Shown: positions 42,277 to 51,491 of the stretch, in pieces
Numbering within the stretch: the first letter of the stretch is position 1
Layout: every line of letters begins with the position of its first letter
Assembly: GCF_021654775.1 (NCBI RefSeq)
Contig: NZ_AP025343.1
Coordinates: forward strand, 3,997,501 to 4,061,500
Direction: 5' to 3'
Length of the DNA: 64,000 bases
From: Paenibacillus azoreducens
GTDB lineage: Bacteria > Bacillota > Bacilli > Paenibacillales > Paenibacillaceae
Made by a program: the position numbers and the translations under genes
Notes under the pieces: model-generated
Seen by the model: only the letters and a program-made list of their open reading frames with translations
Databases searched by the model: none
Told to the model about the DNA's origin: nothing

Positions 42277-43106
42277 GCCTTTTTGACCGGTACTTGCAGT
42301 TTCATAAACATGTTGCGTTCATCATGATGAAAAATCGGCAGTTCCACCACTACTTCGCAAATATAATCCCCGATGATTTCATAGCCATGCTCATGCACGT
42401 AATCGAATAATTTATGCGCATACTCACGTTCGCGAAAGAAGCTGTCGCAGTATATGCACAAATAGTCATGCTCAGGGATGATCTCAACGCCAGACTGCAT
42501 ATCAAAATCGTCGTCTACGAACAGGAAAACCTCTGTCGATTCAAACAGCCCCTGCTCCATCGTCTTCTGACGGATAATGGAACCGACATTGCAAAAATAA
42601 GCCATTGGCAAATGATTAACGATTGCTTGGGACCGCAGCTCCCGCAGTATATACTCATACGTTTCGAGCGTATTTTCATAAATATTGACTTTGCTGTCGT
42701 AGCAATAAATTTTACGCGCGGGAATATGCTGCGAGGTGATTAACCCGTCCTCCGGCGCATTCATGTAAGTATCGTAATTTTTAATGCTGACCTGGACCGC
42801 CTTTTTCATCTGATCCAGTTCCGTCATTTTTCGTTCAATGAGGTCCGCTTGCTGACGCAGCATTTCAGGGATCGATTCCACGTCCTCCTTGTCGAACCAA
42901 TCTTTGATACGGTCCAAGGACATGCCTAAATATTTCATATAATTAATCATGTCCAGCCTCGCGCATTGCTTGATTCCATAATAGCGGTATCCCGTATTTT
43001 CATCGACATATTCAGGTTGTAATAGCCCAAGCTTCGCATAATAACGCAGCGTCTGCACAGAGGTATGGTTCAATTCAGCCATGCGTCCGATCGATAATTT
43101 CTCCAT
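42273..43106 (-). CDS. MerR family regulator with GyrI-like effector domain (BmrR type)
   Basis: About 277 residues. N-terminal MerR winged helix (LSIGRMAELNHTSVQTLRYYAKLGLLQPEYVDENTGYRYY), dimer helix (residues ~80-115), then a ~155-residue GyrI-like ligand-binding domain as in BmrR, which binds lipophilic or cationic compounds. ATG 43106 with AAAGGA upstream is preferred. It lies directly upstream of the palindromic MerR promoter of the dehydrogenase gene, so that is the likely target. 34 bases after the hydrolase gene, same direction. Confidence 0.9.
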   Translation of the reverse strand: MEKLSIGRMAELNHTSVQTLRYYAKLGLLQPEYVDENTGYRYYGIKQCARLDMINYMKYLGMSLDRIKDWFDKEDVESIPEMLRQQADLIERKMTELDQMKKAVQVSIKNYDTYMNAPEDGLITSQHIPARKIYCYDSKVNIYENTLETYEYILRELRSQAIVNHLPMAYFCNVGSIIRQKTMEQGLFESTEVFLFVDDDFDMQSGVEIIPEHDYLCIYCDSFFREREYAHKLFDYVHEHGYEIIGDYICEVVVELPIFHHDERNMFMKLQVPVKKA

Positions 43107-43140
43107 ATCAATAAATCCTTTCATTTCTGACATGTTGATT

Positions 43141-44052
43141 CTATGTATGCCCGGGCGAAGTCGGATGTTTCGCCAAAAAATCAAGGACAAGCCTGTTAAT
43201 TTCTTCTTTTTGTTCGATACTTAAAAAATGCCCTGCCCTAGGGACCGTTGCGGTCGTAATATCGGGAATACGGCTTGCTTTTGCCAGAACATCCGGGATA
43301 GCTTCACGGTAAATGACCTCATCTTCCCCGACGATGAACAAGGTAGGCACCTTTAGTTGTGACAGTTCTTCATCCGAATAGACAGTCGGAAGCAGCCCAA
43401 GCTTCGGCTTGCAATTTTTGTAACTGGCCGTAATCAAAGCTCTGTAGGACATAGGCAGCAGATTCAGGTTATGATGCGGAGACATGCACCAAGTAAACGC
43501 GCGATCGATCATATACTTGGTCGGGAACATGACGGCCGGGATCATATGGAAATAAAACATCCTGGACAGCGGCGCAAAAGAACTTGCGGGTGCAAGCAGC
43601 CCAAGCGAACGTAACCGTTTCGGATAGGCCATCGCAAAATTCAAAGCCAAAAAACCACCCATTGAATGTCCCAATAGATGAAAGTCATTGAGCTGCAGCT
43701 CCGCAGCCAGTTCCTGAAGCCACTCTGCGGCTGCTTCGTTGCTTGACATCTGCTTCAAGAGCATGCTTTTGCCAAAATCCCCCGGTACCTCAATGCAGTT
43801 CACGTAATAATAGGCAGACCACTCTGCGATATTGGGACTCCACATCAGCGAAGTCGCGGTCATGCCATGAATGAGCAGCAAAGGCGGTTTCGACACATCC
43901 CCGGATTTGATGATATGAGTCATGCCAAAACTGGTTGTGACAAAGCAGGATTCATAAGGAACCGGCCATTCGGTAAGCGCCTGGTCATAAGCGGCTGTAA
44001 AGCGAGCTTTATTCTCATCGTTTTTAAATATAGATAACACCTTCGTATCCAT
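43141..44052 (-). CDS. alpha/beta hydrolase
   Basis: A 303-residue alpha/beta-hydrolase: oxyanion region LLLIHGMTATSLMW, nucleophile elbow LLGHSMGGFLAL (Ser ~131), a late acid in IVGEDEV and the His in VPRAGHFLS. Soluble, no signal peptide. It is preceded by the TetR gene with only 4 bases between them, so the two form one unit and the hydrolase is probably under its control. Substrate unknown. Confidence 0.9.
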   Translation of the reverse strand: MDTKVLSIFKNDENKARFTAAYDQALTEWPVPYESCFVTTSFGMTHIIKSGDVSKPPLLLIHGMTATSLMWSPNIAEWSAYYYVNCIEVPGDFGKSMLLKQMSSNEAAAEWLQELAAELQLNDFHLLGHSMGGFLALNFAMAYPKRLRSLGLLAPASSFAPLSRMFYFHMIPAVMFPTKYMIDRAFTWCMSPHHNLNLLPMSYRALITASYKNCKPKLGLLPTVYSDEELSQLKVPTLFIVGEDEVIYREAIPDVLAKASRIPDITTATVPRAGHFLSIEQKEEINRLVLDFLAKHPTSPGHT

Positions 44053-44056
44053 TGCT

Positions 44057-44671
44057 TCACTCCTTTACGAAACGGGTATCCGTGAACATTCTCAAAATTT
44101 GCCCGATTTGCGGAAATCGTTCCAGCGACGGATACGTCAAGCGGGTAAAGACTACACCGTTCAGCAGCGAGGAATACATCAATGCTTGCCCCATCGGATC
44201 TTCCTGAATGAATTCGCCAAGCTTCTGACCTTCCTGAAACAGATCTTTCAGCAAATCCAAAGTTTTGGCCGAATATTCCCTCGAAATCGCTAAAGCTTCC
44301 TCCGGTACCGTCTTGGATGTATTGGTCTGCAGCGCAATCAGAAAGAAATGACCGCTTTCCCTTGGGGTCGCAAAAATCCCTTCCGTCATGGCTTTTAATC
44401 GTTCATATGGACTGCCGCTGCTCTGCACAGCGCGCCGAATCGTTTCATAGGAGGTCATAAAAGCAGTCTTCGCCAACTCGATATAAATGTCTTCTTTGGA
44501 AGAAAAATAATGATAAATCAAACCGTGGCTGAGCTCGGCCTCCCCTACGATATCGCTGATTTTCGTACCCGCATAACCTCGTTCCCCAAACACTTTCGCT
44601 CCGGCTGCCAGCAATTGCTGTTTGCGTCGATCCCGAATCTGTTGATTCTGTTCGTCAACTCTGGGAGACAT
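44057..44671 (-). CDS. TetR family transcriptional regulator
   Basis: About 204 residues. The N-terminal helix-turn-helix (QQLLAAGAKVFGERGYAGTKISDIVGEAELSHGLIYHYFSSKEDIYIEL) is typical TetR; the C-terminal helical domain binds an unknown ligand. ATG 44671 is preferred because AGGAGG lies 9 nt upstream, while ATG 44695 abuts that site. Likely autoregulates and controls the hydrolase downstream. Confidence 0.9.
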   Translation of the reverse strand: MSPRVDEQNQQIRDRRKQQLLAAGAKVFGERGYAGTKISDIVGEAELSHGLIYHYFSSKEDIYIELAKTAFMTSYETIRRAVQSSGSPYERLKAMTEGIFATPRESGHFFLIALQTNTSKTVPEEALAISREYSAKTLDLLKDLFQEGQKLGEFIQEDPMGQALMYSSLLNGVVFTRLTYPSLERFPQIGQILRMFTDTRFVKE

Positions 44672-44866
44672 ATTGCACATCCTCCTTGTGGTCAATGCTA
44701 TGTATAAGGCAATCTTATTGATTATTGATTAAAAAGTCAATCTAAAAAGTGAATGTCTTCTATTCACCTATACCCCTTCATTGCCATGATTTTGAAAGTG
44801 TAGTAATGTTGAGTCGTTGCACATACATCTTTGCAAACGAAATCATAAGTTGGGGGTTGTTATCCT

Positions 44867-45472
44867 ATGGCGAAAACATCTTATATACCTGCTTCTGTCG
44901 AAAAATTAACGATCATGAATGAACCGCAGCATTGGAGTGTGGCGGAAGATGATCTGCTCGTTCGGACGCAATCCGAAACGGATTTCTGGCTAAAGACCCA
45001 TTACGGCTTCGAAGTCATGAACGGACATGTCTTTTATGAAACGACTGAAACAGACTTCGCAGCAGAAGTTTCCCTTAGTATGACACCCCGGTCAACCTAT
45101 GACCAGGCCGGATTGTTTGTTATTGTGTCGGAGAACTGTTGGCTTAAAACATCGCTTGAATACATACCGGATGGACCATCGCATTTGGGGGCGGTCGTTA
45201 CGAATCATGGTTATTCGGATTGGTCCACGCAAAATTACGACAACGCGCATGTCTTGAAACCTTTGGCATTCCGGATCGAACGCAAGCAAGGCGATTATAC
45301 CGTATTGGCCAAGACACTCCGTAATCCTGACGAATGGGAACAGATCCGAATCGCCCATTTGCATGAAGATTTTGATGCTGCTCCCGTTAAAGTGGGCATT
45401 TATTGCTGCAGCCCCACCCAGGATGGCGGTTTCGAAACACGTTTTCACTCTTTTTCTATCGAGAAAAGATAG
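44867..45472 (+). CDS. DUF1349 (concanavalin-like) family protein
   Basis: A 201-residue cytosolic protein of the DUF1349 family ('regulation of enolase protein 1'-like): an N-terminal MNEPQHWSVAEDDLLVRTQSETDFW and the conserved core YDQAGLFVIVSENCWLKTSLEYIPDGPSHLGAVVTNHGYSDWS, plus VGIYCCSPTQDGGFETRFHSF. Family function is unsettled; the fold suggests sugar binding or hydrolysis. Confidence 0.85.
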   Translation: MAKTSYIPASVEKLTIMNEPQHWSVAEDDLLVRTQSETDFWLKTHYGFEVMNGHVFYETTETDFAAEVSLSMTPRSTYDQAGLFVIVSENCWLKTSLEYIPDGPSHLGAVVTNHGYSDWSTQNYDNAHVLKPLAFRIERKQGDYTVLAKTLRNPDEWEQIRIAHLHEDFDAAPVKVGIYCCSPTQDGGFETRFHSFSIEKR

Positions 45473-45501
45473 CTAGCAGCTATCCACTATGCCAAACACC
45501 A

Positions 45502-45543
45502 AAAACGCTGGCGCCCAAACTTTTGGGTGAACAGCGTTTTTTG
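45502..45543. terminator. bidirectional terminator between convergent genes
   Basis: AAAACGCTG and CAGCGTTTT arms around an inner CCCAAA/TTTGGG hairpin with a T-run on each outer side. Confidence 0.8.
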
Positions 45544-45554
45544 CAGTGTATTTT

Positions 45555-47081
45555 TTATAACAGCGGTGAGATCAACCGCATTAGGGATTCCAATATCCGT
45601 TTGAGAATGCTTCGTTTCTGGAAGGAGTCCCATGTGATGCGTACGGAGTCGTTGAAGTCTTGTTCAAAATCGCGTTTAATATCCAAAACCGTTTCGGATT
45701 CATACAGTACCGCCGCCAGTTCGTAGTTCAGCTCAAAGCTGCGGATATCCATATTGGCTGTGCCGATTGTGGCGATTTCATCATCAACCAGCACGATTTT
45801 GGCATGCATAAACCCATCCTTATAATGATAGATAGAGGCCCCTGCCTTGAGGAGCGGCGTAAAATAGGATTGAGAAGCCTGGTCGCTGATCACGCTGTCG
45901 CTTTTTCCCGGATATAAAATACGGACATCGATTCCGGCCGCTGCAGATAACCGCAGCAAAGTTAATGTTTCCTGATCCGGTATAAAATATGGCGTCGCGA
46001 TCCAGAGAGACTTTTTCGCAGATGTCATAACGGCTAACAGGGCATTGCGGATGCTCGTATCATCCGAGCTTGGGCCGCTGGCCACGATCTGAACGGCACC
46101 TTCTGTTTGTACCCCATGATCCGGAAAATAGGATCTGTTCATATAACCATCCCAGGAATAATTGCTATTGCCGCTTGTCGCATAAAGCCAGTCTTCCAGA
46201 AAAATAGCCTGCAGTTTATAGAGTGCTTTCCCTTCGATTTTCAAGTGACTGTCGCGCCATACAGGAAATTTTTTGGAACGGCCGAGATATTCATCGCCAA
46301 CGTTAAGGCCGCCTGTAAAACCAATCACACCATCAACAATGACGATTTTGCGGTGGTTACGGTAATTAACCGTTTCGAGAAGCCAAGGCGAAAAAATGGG
46401 ATCAAACTCGACTACTTCGATTCCGGCGTCTTTCATCGGCTGCAAGAAACGTTTGCGCAGTTTATTGCTTCCGAGGCCGTCAAAGAGAAAACGCACGATC
46501 ACGCCAGATTCCGCTTTTTGTATCAATGCGTCCCGAATAGCTGTACCGATCTGGTCTGAACGATAGATATAATATTGGATATGGATATGATGCGTGGCAT
46601 TTTCAATGGCTTGCAAAATTTCTGAAAAGGTCTTGTCGCCGTTGGTCAAGAGCTCGGTTTTTGTATCCGTTGCAACCGGACCGCCGCCGAATCTTTGGAT
46701 AACCTTGGTTAAATAGTCCGACTTCTCGCTTAATAAAGATGATGGAGCCAAATTCAAACGCCTTCCCGCCAAAATCTCCCGGAATAACTTCCTCTGTTCT
46801 TCCGCCCGGTGCAAATGCTTTTTTCGTCTCCAGCGGCTTCTTCCAAAAAGCAGATACAACAGAACCCCGATCGCCGGCAGAAACGCTAATATTAAAAACC
46901 ATGCCAATGTGCTTTGCGGCGAACGGTTCTCCATAAAAATGATGAAACCAATGCCTATAAGGGATAGCGGCCACAATATACCTATGAGCGTTGACAAGCG
47001 TATCACGGATCTGTTCATGGCAAAAAGACCGAGCAGCACAATGATAACCACTATTACGATTTGAAGGACGCGATTTTTCAT
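45555..47081 (-). CDS. cls: cardiolipin synthase
   Basis: A 508-residue phospholipase-D-superfamily enzyme. Two N-terminal membrane helices (residues ~5-55), a PLDc_N domain and two HxK motifs are visible: NYRNHRKIVIVDG near 222-235 and GFMHAKIVLVDDEIATIGTANMD near 426-447. It condenses two phosphatidylglycerols to cardiolipin at the membrane. The ribosome site is weak. It is 28 bases downstream of the HxlR gene in the same direction. Confidence 0.95.
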   Translation of the reverse strand: MKNRVLQIVIVVIIVLLGLFAMNRSVIRLSTLIGILWPLSLIGIGFIIFMENRSPQSTLAWFLILAFLPAIGVLLYLLFGRSRWRRKKHLHRAEEQRKLFREILAGRRLNLAPSSLLSEKSDYLTKVIQRFGGGPVATDTKTELLTNGDKTFSEILQAIENATHHIHIQYYIYRSDQIGTAIRDALIQKAESGVIVRFLFDGLGSNKLRKRFLQPMKDAGIEVVEFDPIFSPWLLETVNYRNHRKIVIVDGVIGFTGGLNVGDEYLGRSKKFPVWRDSHLKIEGKALYKLQAIFLEDWLYATSGNSNYSWDGYMNRSYFPDHGVQTEGAVQIVASGPSSDDTSIRNALLAVMTSAKKSLWIATPYFIPDQETLTLLRLSAAAGIDVRILYPGKSDSVISDQASQSYFTPLLKAGASIYHYKDGFMHAKIVLVDDEIATIGTANMDIRSFELNYELAAVLYESETVLDIKRDFEQDFNDSVRITWDSFQKRSILKRILESLMRLISPLL

Positions 47082-47109
47082 CTGTAGTAAAATCCACCTT
47101 ATTCTCGAT

Positions 47110-47526
47110 CTATATTTCGTTCATGCTGTCAGCCCCGCGGGAATCAGTGGCATAAGCAGAGTCATAGCTGGCCCGCGACTCTACAACTTGATCATAATTC
47201 ACTCTTCCCCACTGCCTTAGCTCTTTCATCGGCTGAAGCAGCGTTTCCCCGAGTGGGGTTAGCGAATATTCGACGCTTGGAGGAACTGTTGGGGTTATGT
47301 GTCGTTGAACCAGCCCATCGCGCTCCAGCTTGCGTACCGTCTGGGTCAGCATTTTTTTGGAAATCCCCTCGACCCTCCGGAGTACTTCTCCATATCGGAT
47401 TTTCCCGTTTTCCATGGCATAAATAACAAGTGCGGTCCACTTATTGGAGATAATGTCAAGAACTTTGCTATAACCGCAATTGGATAACGAAATATCGGGT
47501 TTTCTTGCTTTCGATGAAGATGGCAA
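47110..47526 (-). CDS. HxlR family winged-helix regulator
   Basis: A 138-residue HxlR protein: the winged helix (ALVIYAMENGKIRYGEVLRRVEGISKKMLTQTVRKLERDGLVQR) and PPSVEYSLTPLGETLLQPMKEL match the family. Start TTG at 47526 with GGGAGGG upstream. It is divergent from the lactonase-like gene 231 bases away and is the likely regulator of that gene, itself or both. Confidence 0.92.
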   Translation of the reverse strand: MPSSSKARKPDISLSNCGYSKVLDIISNKWTALVIYAMENGKIRYGEVLRRVEGISKKMLTQTVRKLERDGLVQRHITPTVPPSVEYSLTPLGETLLQPMKELRQWGRVNYDQVVESRASYDSAYATDSRGADSMNEI

Positions 47527-47757
47527 TTGTTTCCCTCCCGTGCGCCTTAGAGTATCCAGGACACCTTAAAGTGCCTACTTATATCATTCTAATTTTTGTA
47601 TTAAGGTATGTCTATACCAGCATAGCAGCAGCTTGCGCAAGATCTGCCATGGCAAAGGCACCGCCGAGGGGCGATCCGGACGTTCCAAGAGCGGGAAGAC
47701 ACGCACCCGATAAGGGTTATCGTGTACTAGATTTAATCGATGGGAAGGTAATGAAAC

Positions 47758-48606
47758 ATGACGAGTATAATTAAAACGCGTCCCAAATTGTATGTATTGG
47801 ATAACGGCCGAATGAGCATGGATAAAAACTGGATCATCGCCATGCATAATCCGGCTACAATAAATAATCCGAACGTCCCGACGCAATTCGTGGAATTTCC
47901 GATCTATACGGTATTGATCGATCATCCTGAAGGAAAAATCTTGTTTGATACAGCCTGCAATCCAAATTCCATGGGCGACCAAGGACGCTGGGCCCAATCG
48001 ACTCAACTGTCGTCTCCTTGGGTAGCAAGCGAAGAATGCTACTTGCATAATCGGCTTGAACAGCTGCATGTAAGGCCTGAGGATATTAAATACGTCGTTG
48101 CCTCCCACTTGCATCTGGACCATGCAGGATGCCTCGAAATGTTCACAAACGCGACCATTATCGTCCATGAGGATGAATTTAACGGAACGCTGCAATCCTA
48201 CGCCCGTAATGAAAAAGAAGGCGCCTACGTTTGGGCAGACATCGATGCATGGATCAAAAATCGGCTGCAGTGGAAAACGGTCAAACCTGGCGAAGATAAT
48301 CTGGATCTGGTGGATGGCATCAAAATCTTGAATTTTGGAAGCGGCCATGCCTGGGGAATGTTAGGCCTCCATATTGAAATGCCGGAAACGGGCGGGATCA
48401 TCCTCGCTTCCGATGCCATTTATACGGCGGAGAGTTACGGTCCTCCAGTTAAGCCTCCCGGCATTATTTATGATACGATCGGCTACCGGAACGCGGTTGA
48501 GAAAATCCGGGCTTTGGCAACCCGCACGAATTCCCAAGTGTGGTTCGGGCATGATGCGGATCAATTCAGCCATTTGAGAAAATCGACTGAAGGATATTAT
48601 GAATAG
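47758..48606 (+). CDS. metallo-beta-lactamase-fold lactonase (N-acyl homoserine lactonase-like)
   Basis: A 282-residue MBL-fold hydrolase with the dinuclear zinc motif SHLHLDHAG (HxHxDH; near residue 118), a later His in GHAWGMLGLH near 200, D ligand in LASDAIY and terminal H in WFGHDADQF. The overall pattern (YVLDNGRMSMDKNW, FPIYTVLIDHPEGKILFDTACN) is that of AiiA/AttM-type lactonases that open acyl-homoserine lactones, so quorum quenching is a plausible role. Other MBL lactonases are possible. Confidence 0.82.
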   Translation: MTSIIKTRPKLYVLDNGRMSMDKNWIIAMHNPATINNPNVPTQFVEFPIYTVLIDHPEGKILFDTACNPNSMGDQGRWAQSTQLSSPWVASEECYLHNRLEQLHVRPEDIKYVVASHLHLDHAGCLEMFTNATIIVHEDEFNGTLQSYARNEKEGAYVWADIDAWIKNRLQWKTVKPGEDNLDLVDGIKILNFGSGHAWGMLGLHIEMPETGGIILASDAIYTAESYGPPVKPPGIIYDTIGYRNAVEKIRALATRTNSQVWFGHDADQFSHLRKSTEGYYE

Positions 48607-48655
48607 ACAGATCATCTATCGTTTATAGCGAAAGCTACGTTTGAAAAAGCAAGAA

Positions 48656-48680
48656 GACCGCCAGAAATTTGGCGGTTTTC
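48656..48680 (+). terminator. terminator of the lactonase gene
   Basis: GACCGCC, an 8-base loop, GGCGGTTTTC. Confidence 0.7.
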
Positions 48681-48689
48681 TCATTTATT

Positions 48690-48818
48690 TTACTTGGAAT
48701 GAAACGCAGCACCCTCTTCCAACTCGATCACTTCGCTCTGTACATGAATTGAAAGCGCCATGAAAAAGGCCGCAAATGAAATACATTCATCTACGGCCGG
48801 CAAATCAAACGTATGCAT
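48690..48818 (-). CDS. possible small ORF downstream of asd
   Basis: A 42-codon frame starting MHTFDLPAVDECISFAAFF and ending HVQSEVIELEEGAAFHSK, with alternating charged/hydrophobic residues that look protein-like. No ribosome site is evident. Directly upstream, between asd and this frame, another frame reads DEENLGHWEEQFAK before running out, which suggests the two are parts of one gene broken by a +1/-1 shift. Weak evidence; could be chance. Confidence 0.3.
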   Translation of the reverse strand: MHTFDLPAVDECISFAAFFMALSIHVQSEVIELEEGAAFHSK

Positions 48819-48865
48819 TTTGCAAATTGCTCTTCCCAATGCCCTAAGTTTTCTTCATCCAATCC

Positions 48866-49951
48866 TTATTTCGCCACAATATAACCTTCCGCTTTAAGCA
48901 GTTCAGCGATCAGAACGGCTCCGCCTGCTGCCCCGCGCAATGTGTTATGGGACAATCCCACGAATTTATAATCGTATAATGAATCCTCGCGCAGTCTGCC
49001 TACCGAAACCCCCATGCCGCGCTCAATGTCGCGATCCAGTTTGGTTTGCGGTCTGTTTTCTTCTTCAAAATACGTAATAAACTGCTTCGGTGCGCTTGGC
49101 AGACCCAATTCCTGCGGACGGCCCGCAAATTGGCGCCAACGCTCAATGATTTCTTCTTTCGAAGGTTTATTTTCGAACGATACGAAAACGGTAGCCAAAT
49201 GACCATCCGTAACAGGGACGCGAATGCATTGAGTCGTAATCAGCGGCGAGCTGGCTTTGACGATTTCCCCGCCTGAAACATGGCCCCAAATGCGCAGCGG
49301 CTCCTGTTCGCTTTTCTCTTCCTCCCCGCCGATATACGGGATGACATTATCCAGCATTTCAGGCCAATCGGTGAAGTTTTTGCCTGCTCCCGAAATGGCT
49401 TGATAAGTGGATGCAACTACTTGCGTCGGCTTGAAATCAAGCAGTGCATTCAGCGCAGGCACGTAGCTTTGGATGGAGCAGTTCGGCTTCACGGCGATAA
49501 AACCGGTTTTGGTTCCGAGACGTTTTCTTTGTGCGGCGATGACTTCAATATGCTCCGGATTGATTTCCGGAATGACCATCGGAACGTCAGGCGTCCAGCG
49601 ATGAGCCGAATTGTTGGAAATAACAGGCGTGCCCGTTTTGGCATAAGCTTCTTCCAAGGCCCGGATCTCATCTTTTTTCATATCCACGGCGCAAAATACG
49701 AAATCGACGTCAGCCGCAACTTCCTCTACCTTCGCGGCATCCTGAACGATAATATTTTTAACTTTCTCCGGAATCGGGCCAGACATTTTCCATCTATTTT
49801 GGACGGATTCTTCATAAGTTTTGCCTGCCGATTTGCTGCTGGCCGCAATGCTTACCACTTCAAACCATGGATGTTCATCCAACAGCTGCACGAAGCGCTG
49901 CCCAACCATGCCTGTTCCTCCGATAATACCCGCTTTAAGCTTTTCTGACAT
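48866..49951 (-). CDS. asd: aspartate-semialdehyde dehydrogenase (archaeal/fungal type)
   Basis: A 361-residue enzyme making aspartate semialdehyde from aspartyl phosphate, the branch point for lysine, threonine and methionine. NADP site GIIGGTGMVGQRFVQLL; active-site cysteine in KPNCSIQSYV; STYQAISGAGKNFTDWPEM and GHVSGGEIVKASS. It belongs to the archaeal/fungal rather than the usual bacterial subgroup. It is preceded by a T-box leader and followed by no strong terminator. GGATTGGAG precedes the ATG. Confidence 0.93.
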   Translation of the reverse strand: MSEKLKAGIIGGTGMVGQRFVQLLDEHPWFEVVSIAASSKSAGKTYEESVQNRWKMSGPIPEKVKNIIVQDAAKVEEVAADVDFVFCAVDMKKDEIRALEEAYAKTGTPVISNNSAHRWTPDVPMVIPEINPEHIEVIAAQRKRLGTKTGFIAVKPNCSIQSYVPALNALLDFKPTQVVASTYQAISGAGKNFTDWPEMLDNVIPYIGGEEEKSEQEPLRIWGHVSGGEIVKASSPLITTQCIRVPVTDGHLATVFVSFENKPSKEEIIERWRQFAGRPQELGLPSAPKQFITYFEEENRPQTKLDRDIERGMGVSVGRLREDSLYDYKFVGLSHNTLRGAAGGAVLIAELLKAEGYIVAK

Positions 49952-50549
49952 GTTAGCTCCAATCCTTTCGTTGATGGCATCTCATTTTGTTTGCATCCGC
50001 CCATACGGGCCAATGGCCAAAACCTTCTCTGTAGATAACTATTCAAACCATTAGAAATGGGTGTACCTAAATTCAATTATAACGCACATTTTTGATCATA
50101 TAAAAAAATCCCACCCCCAAGACCGTAGCCTCAGGGACGAGATCTGCATTCTCGTGGTACCACCCCGGATTCGCCAATATGTCGCCATACCAGCCTCTTC
50201 AAGTACAGCATTCAGATAGCATATACTTTAGCTCTGTAACAGGAGCTCCTGGCACATCATCCCCTTTATAAATCGGTTCCGATGTGCTGCTCAGAGTCTT
50301 TTTTCGATAAAACATTCTTTGCTCCTTTTCAGCGTAGGGGAGCTCTCTGGAAAAGAACGCATTTACCTACTCTTCTCTTCATCGCATTTGATATTAATGA
50401 TTATAATAATAAAAAATCACCCGGAGGTAAATATATTTTTTCATGCTTTGCGTTCAACGTACTTATGAAATCAGTCATGAATTGTTGACAATCTCCTTTT
50501 ATCCAACTTTACTAGCTTTATAGCGTTATATAACACAGGAGGTGCAAAG
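49952..50549. other. asd leader and divergent intergenic region
   Basis: The minus-strand half is the T-box leader of asd (50101-50386 with terminator). The rest, 50387-50549, is AT-rich and would hold the asd promoter and the promoter of the divergent plus-strand gene at 50550. Confidence 0.7.
50101..50386 (-). promoter_or_regulatory. T-box riboswitch upstream of asd (specifier AAA, Lys)
   Basis: The minus strand carries the T-box sequence GGGTGGTACCACG near 50151-50165, followed by a terminator stem (GTCCCTGAGGC with GTCTTGGGGGT, then TTTTTTT). Stem I begins with GATGAAGAG and AGTA (specifier-loop E-motif side), and its 3' side shows GAA then AAA then A at 50299-50305. The loop position after GAA makes AAA, a lysine codon, the specifier. 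This fits control of a lysine-branch enzyme by uncharged tRNA-Lys. Other nearby codons (ATC, GAC) fit the loop rules less well. Confidence 0.82.
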
Positions 50550-51470
50550 ATGAAAAAAAGCTCACAAGCCATATTATTTTGCTTATGTGCCGTTATTTGG
50601 TTGTTCCCGGCAATCAACATCGCCTCGGCCGAGACCGGTCCGGAACCCAAAGTCGTCATCAACAACTTCCCATTAGCTGCGGCGGATGTAATATCCCAAA
50701 ACAATCAGGTGTACTTTAGCCTTACCGAAGCCAAAAGACTCGGTAACCTGACCATAACGTGGAAAAATGCCTCAAAGCAAATATTTATCAAAGATGGTAA
50801 TACCAATTTATTGCTGACCATCAATCAAGTGACGGCTCACAAGAACGGCGAGACCATCAAACTGGGCGCTGCGCCATTTATCCATAACGGAAGAACCATG
50901 GTTCCGCTGCGTTTTGTTTCGGAAGCGTTTGACAGCTCGGTGTTTTGGAATACTTCCACGCACACCGTCTTTATTGCAAAGGCAAGCCCTAAGCTCATTT
51001 CGGATGTTCAAAGCGGATCGCTCAGCATCGCCAGAAGCGCAGCCATTAATCTGCCACGTGTATCCCAACTGACAAAAAGTCTTGAGCCGTCTTGGGAAGC
51101 GGCAAGCATGCAATATTATTTTCCCAAAGGAGCCTATGATCGTTTTATTGAGGTGAACAATAACTCCATCGGTTATTACCAGGTTTCGAAAAACATCGCT
51201 TTCCTGAAATGGCAGGCCTTGATCGGAGATGAGACAAGCACCGAAAATAATCCTTATTTTATTAAAAGAAACCTCATCAACGAAACAGGAGTGCTTCCTT
51301 CATTCGATAGTACGGAATTCGCCTCTTTCCGCTATATGCCACAAGCCGGCTCAACCGGATACAGCCTGATTCAGAAGGACAATTGGGAAAACGCCATTTT
51401 CAAAGATGCATCCCTGCCGCAGGCAAGAGTGAATCAAAACTACATTATTGTGAACATTCCGGAAGAATAA
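50550..51470 (+). CDS. secreted protein with copper amine oxidase N-terminal domain
   Basis: A 306-residue exported protein. Residues 1-27 are a signal peptide (KKSSQAILFCLCAVIWLFPA, cleavage near NIASAE). Residues ~30-150 match the copper amine oxidase N-terminal (Cu_amine_oxidN1) domain found in many Firmicute cell-wall proteins: FIHNGRTMVPLRFVSEAF and VFWNTSTHTVFI. The remaining ~150 residues are unrecognised. AGGAGG upstream of ATG 50550. Confidence 0.85.
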   Translation: MKKSSQAILFCLCAVIWLFPAINIASAETGPEPKVVINNFPLAAADVISQNNQVYFSLTEAKRLGNLTITWKNASKQIFIKDGNTNLLLTINQVTAHKNGETIKLGAAPFIHNGRTMVPLRFVSEAFDSSVFWNTSTHTVFIAKASPKLISDVQSGSLSIARSAAINLPRVSQLTKSLEPSWEAASMQYYFPKGAYDRFIEVNNNSIGYYQVSKNIAFLKWQALIGDETSTENNPYFIKRNLINETGVLPSFDSTEFASFRYMPQAGSTGYSLIQKDNWENAIFKDASLPQARVNQNYIIVNIPEE

Positions 51471-51491
51471 AACAAGATATACAGCTATTGA

